A stretch of 33,245 bases of DNA, from contig NZ_JNXI01000040.1 in NCBI RefSeq assembly GCF_000717055.1, positions 1-33,245 of the forward strand, written 5' to 3'. Shown here piece after piece: positions 15,488 to 23,309 of this stretch. A model generated the notes under the pieces. The model was not told where the DNA came from. It ran no database searches and worked only from the letters and a program-made list of their open reading frames with translations. Within the stretch, counting starts at the first letter, position 1. Every line of letters begins with the position of its first letter. A program made the translations under genes and the position numbers. This DNA is from Streptomyces iakyrus (lineage in GTDB: Bacteria; Actinomycetota; Actinomycetes; Streptomycetales; Streptomycetaceae).

Positions 15488-17079
15488 GGGCCGGTCCTCC
15501 GCGCGTGCCCCGCCCCAGTGCGGCCACGCTCCGTTCCTGGGCAGCGGCCTCCACCGGTGGACTGCTGCTTTACGCCTCGTTCCCGCCGGTCGGATGGTGG
15601 TTCCTGGCCCCGCTCGGTCCGGCTCTGCTGATCATGGCGGTGCACGGGCGGCGCGCCCGGTCCGCCTTCGCCGCGGGCGGGATCTTCGGCCTCGCCTTCC
15701 TCGCCCCGCTGATCATCTGGCTGGCGAACCTCGGCCTGGTCCCGTGGCTCGCCCTCACGGCGGTCCAGGCCCTGTTCTTCGCGCTCGCCGCGATGCCGCT
15801 GCCCCGCTTGCTCGCGCTGCCGGCCTGGCCGCTGTACACCGCCGCGTGGTGGGTGGCCCTGGAGGCGGTACGTGGTCGGGCCCCGCTCGGCGGCTTCCCC
15901 TGGGGACGACTGGCCTTCGCGCAGGCGGATGCCCCCTATGCGGGCTGGGCCGCAGTCGGCGGCGGCCCAGCCCTCTCCTTCGTCGTCGCGCTCCTGGGAT
16001 CACTGCTGGTGTACGGCGTGACGGAGTGGCGCGGCGGCCGTCGGCACATCAGCGCGGCCGTGGGCCTCGGCTCGGTCGCCCTGATCACGACACCGGTCGT
16101 CCTCCCCACCCCGGGACCATCCGGGCCGAGCGCCGTGGTCGCCGTCGTCCAGGGCAACGTCGAACGCGAGCGCACGCTGGAGGAGCAGGCCCGAGTGCGC
16201 GGCGTCGCACAAAACCATGCCCGTGAGACCAAGGCCCTGGCCGACGCCGTACGTCGCGGCGAGGTCCCACGTCCGGACGTCGTCCTGTGGCCGGAGAACT
16301 CCCTCGACGGCGATCCGGGACGCAATCCGGAGCTCGGCTCGCTGGTCGCCGACTCGGTCCGGGAACTGGACAGCCCCCTCCTGATCGGCGCCATGCTGGA
16401 AGCCCCCGGCGACCGGGCCTACAACGCCGGCCAGCTGTGGCTGCCCGGCCAGGGCCCGGCCTCCTGGTATGCCAAGCGCCAGCTCGTCCCCTTCGGCGAG
16501 TACATCCCGGCACGCTCGCTCCTCGGCGGTCTCGGCGCGCTCCAACTCATCCCCCGCGACCTGCTGCCGGGCACCTCGACGGCCCCACTGGAGGCGGGGC
16601 GGGCGCGGCTCGGTGACGTGATCTGCTACGAGATCGCGTACGACGACCGGGTCCGCGACACCGTACGGGCGGGCGCCAACCTCCTCGTCGTCCAGACGAA
16701 CAACGCGACGTACGAGCGCGGCATCCAGGCCGGGCAGTCCGAGCAGCAGCTCGCGATGGCCCGCATCCGCGCGATCGAGTACGGACGCGCGGTCGCCCTC
16801 GCCTCGACGAGCGGGGTCAGCGCCATCGTCGGGCCGGACGGACAGGTCATGGACCGGCTGGGGACCTGGCGTGGCGGTCACCTGGTGGAGCGCGTGCCGC
16901 TCGCTTCGCAGCTCACCCTCTCCGAGTGGCTCGGCGTATGGCCCGAGGTGCTGCTGGGGGCGCCCGTGCTCGTCGGGCTCCTGCTGTTCGTACGGCGCGC
17001 CCGGCGCGTTGCCGTCCCGCCCACGACGACCGACGGTGGGTCCGAGCATGACCGGCAATTTACTAATCTACTTAGCTGA
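15484..17079 (+). CDS. lnt: Apolipoprotein N-acyltransferase (Lnt)
   Basis: This 531-residue integral membrane enzyme transfers a third acyl chain to the N-terminal cysteine of diacylglyceryl lipoproteins. About six N-terminal helices precede a nitrilase-type domain. The catalytic triad is present: Glu271 (WPENS), Lys331 (YAKRQLVPFGEY) and Cys381 (ICYEIAYDD), at positions close to those of the E. coli enzyme. A final membrane helix near residues 485-505 closes the protein. A much longer open frame exists upstream but overlaps the previous gene. GTG at 15484, overlapping that gene's TGA, gives a normal Lnt N-terminus. The 3' end overlaps dyad site 7, which serves lgt. Streptomyces often carry two lnt genes; this looks like an accessory copy. 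Confidence 0.93.
   Translation: MRAGPPRVPRPSAATLRSWAAASTGGLLLYASFPPVGWWFLAPLGPALLIMAVHGRRARSAFAAGGIFGLAFLAPLIIWLANLGLVPWLALTAVQALFFALAAMPLPRLLALPAWPLYTAAWWVALEAVRGRAPLGGFPWGRLAFAQADAPYAGWAAVGGGPALSFVVALLGSLLVYGVTEWRGGRRHISAAVGLGSVALITTPVVLPTPGPSGPSAVVAVVQGNVERERTLEEQARVRGVAQNHARETKALADAVRRGEVPRPDVVLWPENSLDGDPGRNPELGSLVADSVRELDSPLLIGAMLEAPGDRAYNAGQLWLPGQGPASWYAKRQLVPFGEYIPARSLLGGLGALQLIPRDLLPGTSTAPLEAGRARLGDVICYEIAYDDRVRDTVRAGANLLVVQTNNATYERGIQAGQSEQQLAMARIRAIEYGRAVALASTSGVSAIVGPDGQVMDRLGTWRGGHLVERVPLASQLTLSEWLGVWPEVLLGAPVLVGLLLFVRRARRVAVPPTTTDGGSEHDRQFTNLLS
17063..17075. promoter_or_regulatory. CTAAG-N3-CTTAG dyad, site 7 (lgt promoter)
   Basis: CTAAT-CTA-CTTAG lies inside the last codons of lnt, 23 bases before the lgt ATG. 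TATAGT at 17086-17091 is a good -10 box and would place the transcript start at or next to the ATG at 17098. The operator would therefore cover the region just upstream of a leaderless promoter. Confidence 0.7.
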
Positions 17080-17097
17080 ATCGCCTATAGTGCGGAT

Positions 17098-17961
17098 ATG
17101 CAACTCGCCGCACTGCCCAGCCCCTCGACCGGAGTCCTGTACCTGGGTCCGGTACCGCTCAGGGCGTACGCCTTCTGCATCATCATCGGCGTCTTCGTCG
17201 CCGTCTGGCTCGGCACGCGCCGCTGGGTGGCCCGCGGCGGCAAGAAGGAGACGGTCGCCGACATCGCCATCTGGGCCGTGCCCTTCGGGCTCGTCGGCGG
17301 CCGCATTTACCACGTGATCACCAGCCCGGACGCGTACTTCGGCGAGGGCGGCGAGCCCATCAAGGCCCTGTACGTCTGGGAGGGCGGCCTCGGCATCTGG
17401 GGCGCCATCGCGCTGGGCGGCCTCGGCGCCTGGATCGCGTGCCGCCGCCACGGGGTCTCGTTCCCGGCGTACGCGGACGCGGTCGCGCCCGGCATCGCCA
17501 TCGCGCAGGCCATCGGGCGGTGGGGCAACTGGTTCAACCAGGAACTCTTCGGCCGCCCGACGACCCTCCCCTGGGGCCTGGAGATCTCCCCGGACAAGCG
17601 ACCTGAGGGCTACGCGGACGTGGCGACGTTCCACCCCACCTTCCTGTACGAGTCGCTGTGGGACGTGGGCGTCGCGGTACTGGTCATCTGGGCCGGCGCG
17701 CGCTTCGCCATGGGCCACGGACGGGCCTTCGCGCTCTACGTGGCCGCGTACACCGCGGGCCGGTTCTGGATCGAGTACCTGCGGATCGACGAGGCGCACC
17801 AGTTCCTGGGCCTGCGGCTGAACAACTGGACCTCGGTCGCGGTGTTCGCCGGCGCCGTCGCCTACCTGGTCATCTCGGCCCGGCGGCGCCCGGGCGTGGA
17901 GGACATCACGCAGAGGGACACCGGGGCGGATGCCCCCGCAGCGGAGAAGGCGAGCGCATGA
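17098..17961 (+). CDS. lgt: Prolipoprotein diacylglyceryl transferase (Lgt)
   Basis: This 287-residue membrane enzyme attaches diacylglycerol to the lipobox cysteine, the first step of lipoprotein maturation. The family signature GRWGNWFNQELFG (near residues 140-152) is intact, as are the FHPTFLYESLWD and RFWIEYLRIDE stretches. Seven hydrophobic spans are expected and visible. The C-terminal tail (about 30 residues, acidic, Ala-rich) is typical of actinobacterial Lgt. There is no ribosome site before ATG 17098, and a -10 box ends 6 bases upstream, so the mRNA is probably leaderless. With lnt and the thioredoxin lipoprotein it forms a compact lipoprotein-maturation set. The ATGA overlap with the next gene implies coupling. 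Confidence 0.95.
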   Translation: MQLAALPSPSTGVLYLGPVPLRAYAFCIIIGVFVAVWLGTRRWVARGGKKETVADIAIWAVPFGLVGGRIYHVITSPDAYFGEGGEPIKALYVWEGGLGIWGAIALGGLGAWIACRRHGVSFPAYADAVAPGIAIAQAIGRWGNWFNQELFGRPTTLPWGLEISPDKRPEGYADVATFHPTFLYESLWDVGVAVLVIWAGARFAMGHGRAFALYVAAYTAGRFWIEYLRIDEAHQFLGLRLNNWTSVAVFAGAVAYLVISARRRPGVEDITQRDTGADAPAAEKASA

Positions 17962-18209
17962 GCGACAGCAGCAGCATCAAGCACAACAAGGTCAAGATCG
18001 GGAGGGTGCACACCCGGTCCGTGCCGAACAGGATCTTCGGATGGTCCCTGTTCTGCCTGAGCCTGGTGGTCATCGTGGTGAACTGGATCGAGGAGTTCAG
18101 CGACCTGGAGGTCCTCCCCGGCGGTCACTCCGTTTTCTACCTGGCGGGCGGTGTGGTGGCAGCCGTCATCGGGCTCTGGCGGGCCGGCGTGATGGACGCG
18201 AAGTCGTAG
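17958..18209 (+). CDS. 83-residue two-span membrane protein downstream of lgt
   Basis: This small protein has a polar N-terminus (SDSSSIKHNKVKIGRVH) and two hydrophobic segments (about residues 29-43 and 58-74). Its distinctive tail is IGLWRAGVMDAKS. No family is recognised. ATG at 17958 overlaps the lgt stop (ATGA), so it is the last gene of the lgt transcript. A second tail with the same IGLWRAGVMDARS ending survives at 24318-24403 as a remnant, showing that the gene once existed in two places in this region. Confidence 0.75.
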   Translation: MSDSSSIKHNKVKIGRVHTRSVPNRIFGWSLFCLSLVVIVVNWIEEFSDLEVLPGGHSVFYLAGGVVAAVIGLWRAGVMDAKS

Positions 18210-18830
18210 GCGCTTCTCGCCGCATGCCCGCTCGCGGCCATCCCGACGCGTCGGTGCTCCGCTGCCCGAGCATGTGGCCAACTGGGTGGGCCGGTCGGCA
18301 CGCCGCCAAGGTACGGGCCAGCTGGGGCGGAAGGTCAGGCCGCCGGTTCAGCGCGGTCGAGGTCGCGGCTGCGCCTTCGTATCAGGAACGGTCGACAGCG
18401 CCCTGACCCGATCGCGCGGGCGCCGAATCTCTGAGGGCGATCAAGAGGAGCTCCGCCGCATTACTCCAGCCCGGCGAGCGCATGGCGCCCTGAAGGCGTG
18501 ACCGCTCGCACGTCGCCGATCCACGATCAGATGTGGTCAGGCCGTGGACCAGCAGGCGGACACCATGGAATATGGAGGAACCGCCCGGCGAAGGAACATC
18601 TGCCCCGAGCTCTCGACTCCGTTGAGCAGAGGACACCCCGATCCGGAGACTGACGAACAGGCACAAGGAACTGGCTGCATGGGGCACGTACCGGGTCGAG
18701 GTCGCCGCACGGTGCACATACCCGTGCCGGGAGCGGACGTCGGCGTACGGCGTCGTCCACTCTCGGTTCGGATGCCTCACCCGGCTCATGGCGCCGTGGC
18801 GGCTGCCATCACCGGTGCGGAGGCGGTGCG
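18210..18830. other. Gene-poor stretch before prfC
   Basis: Several short frames are open here on both strands (for example 18274-18501 plus and 18382-18789 minus), but none shows a recognisable motif or convincing codon bias. No RNA gene or clear hairpin was found. It is probably spacer or eroded sequence. Confidence 0.5.
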
Positions 18831-20432
18831 GTGATCCCGGACGTCAGAGCGGCTGCGGCCCATGAGGCGGCGCGGCGGCGCACCTTCGCGGTGATCAGCC
18901 ATCCCGACGCGGGCAAGTCCACCCTCACCGAGGCTCTCGCGCTGCACGCCCACGCCATCACCAGGGCAGGGGCGGTACACGGCAAGGCGGGTAGGCGTCG
19001 GGTGGCCTCGGACTGGATGGAGATGGAGAAGGCCCGCGGCATCTCGATCACCGCCGCCGTGCTGCAGTTCGCGCACCGCGGGTGCGTGCTCAACCTGCTG
19101 GACACCCCCGGCCACGCGGACTTCTCCGAGGACACCTATCGCGTCCTGGCCGCGGTGGACTGCGCGGTGATGCTCATCGACGCGGCCAAGGGCCTGGAGG
19201 AGCAGACCCGCAAGCTCTTCGACGTCTGCCGCCACCGCGGCATTCCCGTGATCACGTTTGTCAACAAGTGGGACCGGCCCGGTCGTGAGGCGCTGCAGCT
19301 GCTGGACGAGATCGAGCGCGAGTTCCGCCTCAGGCCCACCCCGGTCACCTGGCCGGTCGGGGACGCCGGGAATCTGCGCGGCCTGATCGCCGTACGAACG
19401 CCCGGTCAGATGCTGCGCTATACCCGCACCCTGGGCGGAGCCCAGGAGGCCGTCGAGGAAGCGATCCCGGCCGAGCAGGCAGCGGCCGAGGAGGGCACGG
19501 ACTGGGACCAGGCGGTGGAGGAGCTGGAGCTGCTGCGGGCCGCCGGCGCCGTGCACGACCAGGAGGCGTTCCTGGCGGGCCGGACCACGCCGGTGTTCTT
19601 CGGCGCGGCCATATCCAACATCGGCGTACGCCTGCTGCTGGAGGCCGTCATCGACCTCGCCCCGCCCCCGGGGCCGCGGGAGCTGGCGGGCGGCGGCACC
19701 CGCCCCGTCGACGCGCCATTCGCGGGGCTGGTGTTCAAGGTGCAGGCGAACATGAACCCCGGGCACCGAGACCGGATCGCCTTCATACGGGTGTGCTCCG
19801 GCGTCTTCGAACGCGGCATGACCCTCACGCGCGCCGCCACCGGAAGACCGTTCGCCACCAAGTACGCGCACAGCCTGTTCGGACAGGACCGCTCCACCGT
19901 CGACATCGCCTACCCCGGCGACGTGGTCGGCCTGGTCAACGCCCACAGCCTTCGGGTGGGCGACACTCTCTACGCGGGCCAGGCCGCCGTCTTCCCGCCC
20001 ATCCCCTCCTTCGCACCCGAGCACTTCGCCGTCGCCCGGCCCGTCGACGTCAGCCGCTCCAAGCAGTTCCGACGGAGTATCGCCCAACTGGACGAGGAGG
20101 GCGTGGTGCAGGTGCTCGTCTCCGATCTGCGCGGCGAACAGGCCCCCGTCCTGGCCGCGGTCGGCCCGATGCAGTTCGAGGTGGTCACCGCCCGGATGGC
20201 GGGCGAGTTCTCCGCCCCGGTCAGGCTGGAGCCACTGCCGTACCGCCTCGCACTGGCCACCGATGCGGCCGGCGCCGAGGCGCTGGGCCGTTCCCGGATC
20301 AGGGGCGAGGCGCTCACCCGCGTCCGCGACAAGGCCCAGCTCGCCCTCTTCCGCAACCACTGGCAGGCCGACCTCCTCCAGCGCGACTTCCCCGGCGTCC
20401 GCCTGGACCAGCTCATCGCCGCTCACGGCTGA
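18831..20432 (+). CDS. prfC: Peptide chain release factor 3 (GTPase)
   Basis: This 533-residue translational GTPase recycles RF1 and RF2 from the ribosome after termination. The G-domain motifs are SHPDAGKST (G1), ARGISIT (G2), DTPGHADFSED (G3) and FVNKWDRPG (G4). Domain II (FAGLVFKVQANMNPGHRDRIAFIRVCSG) and the C-terminal VGPMQFEVVTARM stretch are those of RF3. G4 reads NKWD; E. coli RF3 has NKLD, and the change is acceptable in this family. GTG at 18831 follows GGAGGCG. Length matches the E. coli protein (529). It has no evident operon partner and no island operator, so it may be passenger or background chromosome sequence. Confidence 0.94.
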   Translation: MIPDVRAAAAHEAARRRTFAVISHPDAGKSTLTEALALHAHAITRAGAVHGKAGRRRVASDWMEMEKARGISITAAVLQFAHRGCVLNLLDTPGHADFSEDTYRVLAAVDCAVMLIDAAKGLEEQTRKLFDVCRHRGIPVITFVNKWDRPGREALQLLDEIEREFRLRPTPVTWPVGDAGNLRGLIAVRTPGQMLRYTRTLGGAQEAVEEAIPAEQAAAEEGTDWDQAVEELELLRAAGAVHDQEAFLAGRTTPVFFGAAISNIGVRLLLEAVIDLAPPPGPRELAGGGTRPVDAPFAGLVFKVQANMNPGHRDRIAFIRVCSGVFERGMTLTRAATGRPFATKYAHSLFGQDRSTVDIAYPGDVVGLVNAHSLRVGDTLYAGQAAVFPPIPSFAPEHFAVARPVDVSRSKQFRRSIAQLDEEGVVQVLVSDLRGEQAPVLAAVGPMQFEVVTARMAGEFSAPVRLEPLPYRLALATDAAGAEALGRSRIRGEALTRVRDKAQLALFRNHWQADLLQRDFPGVRLDQLIAAHG

Positions 20433-20589
20433 CTCATCACGGTCCTGGCCAGGGCGCTCACCGGCACCGCCTTCCGGCCGGCCGCCTCGACGCTCATCGG
20501 CTGCCGCACGGACTGACCGCAATCCCCGAGACCACCCCGGGTGTGCGCAGGGCCCGCTCCGCAGCCCGCCTACTGCCGCGCCCGCAGCG

Positions 20590-20979
20590 TCACGCGAGCG
20601 ACGCCAGGGCCGCCTGCAGCCGGGCGGCCGCTTCATCGGCCACCGGTTTCAGGGCCTCCAGCCGGGTGAGATCGACCATGGACTGCGGGTCCAGCACCTG
20701 GACGACGGTCCGGTCGCCTGCGCTGCGGACGACGACGTTGCAGGGCAGCAACAGCCCGATCGACCGGTCTGTCTCCAGTGCCCGGTGAGCGAGCGGCGGG
20801 TTGCAGGCGCCCAGGATCAGGTAGTCCTCCATCTCGGCGCCGAGTTTCGCACGCAGCGTCGCCGTCACGTCGATCTCGGTCAGCACACCGAAGCCCTGCT
20901 CCGCCAGTGCGGTGCGCACCCGCTCCACGGTCTCACCGAAGGGCGCCGCCACCTCGACCTTCATCCGGTCGTACGCCAT
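20590..20979 (-). CDS. DUF302-family protein under CsoR control
   Basis: This 129-residue soluble protein of the DUF302 family has an alternating alpha/beta layout. Recognisable stretches are EQGFGVLTEIDVTATLRAKLG, partly quoted as GFGVLTEIDV, then YLILGACNPPLAHRAL and IGLLLPCNVVVR. The last two each hold a conserved cysteine (GACNPP and PCNVVV). Family function is not established; members are often found with metal or sulfur genes. ATG at 20979 has AGGAAAGGAG upstream; a longer open frame extends to 21189 but is not DUF302-like. A perfect CsoR-type box lies 55 bases upstream, so copper induction is likely. Confidence 0.9.
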   Translation of the reverse strand: MAYDRMKVEVAAPFGETVERVRTALAEQGFGVLTEIDVTATLRAKLGAEMEDYLILGACNPPLAHRALETDRSIGLLLPCNVVVRSAGDRTVVQVLDPQSMVDLTRLEALKPVADEAAARLQAALASLA

Positions 20980-21033
20980 GTCCGCTCTCCTTTCCTGCGC
21001 CGAATTGCCCGGGCAGACGTGCTCGAACCCGAA

Positions 21034-21049
21034 ATACCCGGGTGGGTAT
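21034..21049. promoter_or_regulatory. CsoR-type operator of the DUF302 gene
   Basis: ATACCCGGGTGGGTAT fits ATACCC-N4-GGGTAT exactly. It lies upstream of the minus-strand DUF302 gene with a normal leader and ribosome site between. No intact plus-strand gene starts close by. Confidence 0.75.
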
Positions 21050-21241
21050 TCATGGCGAGAGGCTACATCTGAAGGCGCGGCCGTCGCGGCGGGGCGGCGG
21101 CAGTGGGGTCGTATGGCCCACCGCCGCACCCCGGAGGGCCCTGCCGCCCAACTCACCGGCGTCGCCGGCACGCCCGCCTCCGCTCGCACTCCCTGTCACT
21201 CAGACCTGCAGGCGCCGGTACGCCGCGGCGCCGATCAGGTA

Positions 21242-21882
21242 GTGGTCGGCGCGCCAGATCCGGTGGTGGCCGCCGGTCACGAAGCCGCGCTGGCCGGTAA
21301 CCAGCGCTTCGTGGCCGGCACCCCTGAGCACCCGAACCAGGACGCCACTCGCCGCGCCGAGACCGCACCGTCCCAGCAGCCCTTCGCCGTGCTGTTCGGG
21401 TGTTCCGACTCCCGGCTGGCCGCCGAGATCATCTTTGACCGAGGTCTGGGCGACCTGTTCGTGGTGCGCACCGCTGGCCACGTCATGGGCCCGGATGTGC
21501 TGGGCAGCATCGAGTTCGGCGTGGAGGTGCTGGGCTGCCCACTGGTCGTGATCCTCGGGCACGACTCGTGCGGCGCGGTCGGCGCGGCGTGCGCCGCGCT
21601 GGAGGACGGCGTGACGCCGACGGGTACGTCCGGGACGTCGTCGAGCGGGTGACCCCCAGCGTGCTGGCCGCCCGGGCCGCCGGACGGGTTGAGCCGGAGG
21701 AGATCCTCGCCGAGCACATAAGGCACACCGCCGACCTGCTGCTGGACCGCTCCCGAGTCCTCGCCGACAAGGTCGCCGCCGGCCAGACCGCCGTGGTGGG
21801 CCCGCGCTACCGCCTGGCCGACGGCAGTGCCCAACTCGTCGCCGCTCGCGGCCTCGACGCGGCTGTGCCTACGGCGTCCTGA
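21242..21882 (+). pseudogene. Beta-carbonic anhydrase, frameshifted
   Basis: Two overlapping plus-strand frames together encode a beta-class carbonic anhydrase. The first part has LAGNQRFVAGTPEHPNQDA, the zinc-site CSDSRLAAEIIFDRG, RTAGHVMG and HDSCGAVGAA. It stops at 21652 after a nonsense TGTSGTSSSG tail. The second part resumes in the next frame with GYVRDVVERVTPSVLAAR and a normal C-terminus ending at 21882. Restoring one G in the GGGT near 21619-21622 would rejoin them. It is either a true frameshift or a sequencing error. The start is unclear (GTG 21242 proposed); sequence further upstream does not look like this family. If intact it would interconvert CO2 and bicarbonate. Confidence 0.82.
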
Positions 21883-21896
21883 CCGCCGCGGCGCAG

Positions 21897-21909
21897 CCCC
21901 CCCCCCCCC
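21897..21909. repeat. C13 homopolymer
   Basis: A run of 13 cytosines lies 15 bases after the carbonic anhydrase stop. It is the longest homopolymer in the window. It could vary in length or be an assembly artefact. Confidence 0.8.
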
Positions 21910-22432
21910 AGAAACTGTCCAATATCCACTGTGAGTGAGGGGAGTTGGGACGACGGCCGACTCAGACGCCGATGGCGGCTGCGGCCAGACACGCTCATGG
22001 GGCCGACCGGTGGCCGACCCCATACTGGGGAACGGCGGCGATCCCGAAGCTTGGGTCCAAACCACGAGTCACGAAGGACGAGTACCAGGACACCTGCCTG
22101 CGCAAACGAAGGCGGCCCGGGACAACCAGAGCTATGCCCGTCCGGGCCGCCTTCACCGGCCGATTCAACCAGGTGAGTGGGCCAGACAGCACGTGACCGT
22201 GGAGCCGGGTGTCCCGACCCCACGACTGAAGGAGGTGAACCTGCGGCCTCTCGCCAGTACCGCGAGTTCACACAAAAAGGGTGAGTACCGCGGGCTGAGC
22301 CGGGCAAACACGGCCCGCCACCCGGATCACTGCCTGATCGGGGTCGCAAACATATGCACGAGATTTCCGGTATTACTCGGCCGCTGTCCGTCCCTGCGCC
22401 TAGCCTGACAGCGACAGAAAGGGCTGGTCACG
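21910..22432. other. Gene-poor stretch with hairpins
   Basis: No convincing gene was found. An ATGGGG/CCCCAT hairpin lies at 21997-22023 and a stronger one at 22109-22153. A strong ribosome-site-like AAGGAGGTGA occurs at about 22229-22238, but the following frame shows no protein character. The last 60 bases hold the leader of the winged-helix gene. Confidence 0.45.
22109..22153. terminator. Bidirectional terminator-like hairpin
   Basis: AAGGCGGCCCGG (22109-22120) pairs exactly with CCGGGCCGCCTT (22142-22153) over a 21-base loop. The flanking AA/TT are typical of bidirectional terminators. Confidence 0.55.
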
Positions 22433-22750
22433 ATGGGCACCCGGGTCAGGCAGTGGACGTTTCTGACCAATCACGCCCGAGTGCTGCTGACCATCGCCCG
22501 CGACCCGACCGCCCGGCTACGCTCCATCGCCGCCACCTGCCGGATCACTGAGCGCGCCGCCCAGAAGATCGTGGCCGACCTGGAACAGGCCGGCTACGTC
22601 AGCCGGGAACGCGTCGGGCGGCGCAACCAGTACGTCCTGCACCCGGACGGAACCTTCCGGCATCCGGCCGAGGCCGGACTGCCCGTCCGCCTCCTCCTGG
22701 AGATCTTCACCAGCCGCGAAGCCGACGCCGAACAACCACCGTCACGGTGA
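22433..22750 (+). CDS. Winged-helix transcriptional regulator
   Basis: This 105-residue DNA-binding protein has one winged helix-turn-helix. ARVLLTIARDPTARLRSIAATC leads into the recognition region ITERAAQKIVADLEQAGYVSRERVGRRNQY, quoted here in part as ITERAAQKIVADLEQAGYV. This matches MarR/ArsR-like folds common in Streptomyces. A short C-terminal helix follows, and no metal-binding cysteines are seen. ATG at 22433 has AGAAAGGG upstream. It lies 550 bases after the carbonic anhydrase remnant, a pairing I recall in Streptomyces, and may once have controlled it. Its DNA target is unknown. Confidence 0.8.
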   Translation: MGTRVRQWTFLTNHARVLLTIARDPTARLRSIAATCRITERAAQKIVADLEQAGYVSRERVGRRNQYVLHPDGTFRHPAEAGLPVRLLLEIFTSREADAEQPPSR

Positions 22751-22844
22751 TCCGCCTATGCCCGCTCATCCACGCTGACCAGCCCGGATATCCCGCAGCG
22801 AAGATGTGGGAAAGCAGCTCAGCAGGATCTGCCGCGGTCGGCCG

Positions 22845-23297
22845 TCAGGGGACGGGAGGCACAGCGCGGGTCAGGGGTCCCACGTCTCCGTATAGGGCGG
22901 CGTGGAGTGCAGCCGCGAGTTCGCGGGCTCGGTCTTCGCTCCGTAGGCCGTGCATCATGAAGTAGATCGGTCCTGCGTAGGCGTCCAGGTCGACCTCACG
23001 GTTTTCGACCAGGCAGGTGATCGCGGCCCGGACCGCATCGTTGACGGCATCGTCGACAGCGTGGCCGGAGCCGGCAGTGAGCGTGTCCGCCTTCACGATC
23101 CACCGCTGCCGTCTTTCGGACTCGATGGCGACGAACACAGCCTGCTGCGCCATGGCCGTCCGGTACGCGTCGTGGAAGGCGTCGGTGCCGGTGGCGTCCG
23201 GAATGAGGTGGGCGGGGCAAGGAATGGGCAGCAGCTGCACGAGGGCATTGTGTGCAGAGGAGTAGATAAATCGCGTCCGGTGGCGCGAGAGGTCCAC
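22845..23297 (-). CDS. Hypothetical protein downstream of sua5
   Basis: This is a soluble protein of about 150 residues with no recognised family. Notable stretches are TDAFHDAYRTAMAQQAVFVAIES and YAGPIYFMMHGL. The GTG at 23297 lies 12 bases after the sua5 stop, so the genes are probably cotranscribed and coupled. No strong ribosome site is seen, and an internal ATG (MAQQAVF) is possible. Codon use looks coding on this strand. Confidence 0.6.
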   Translation of the reverse strand: MDLSRHRTRFIYSSAHNALVQLLPIPCPAHLIPDATGTDAFHDAYRTAMAQQAVFVAIESERRQRWIVKADTLTAGSGHAVDDAVNDAVRAAITCLVENREVDLDAYAGPIYFMMHGLRSEDRARELAAALHAALYGDVGPLTRAVPPVP

Positions 23298-23309
23298 CGT
23301 CGGTGCTGG

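Noticed and set aside
18274..18501. Short plus-strand frame in the 18210-18830 gap
   Set aside because: No recognisable motif and biased toward Arg/Gly as in shadow frames.
18786..20636. Minus-strand open frame of 616 codons opposite prfC
   Set aside because: Shadow; prfC motifs are complete on the plus strand.
21200..21262. Minus-strand stretch HRIWRADHYLIGAAAYRRLQV as a protein tail
   Set aside because: Looks protein-like, but no family comes to mind and it overlaps the carbonic anhydrase start; not enough to call a remnant.
22229..22408. Frame after the strong AAGGAGGTGA at 22229
   Set aside because: Poor codon bias and no protein features; the promoter of the 22433 gene lies within it.
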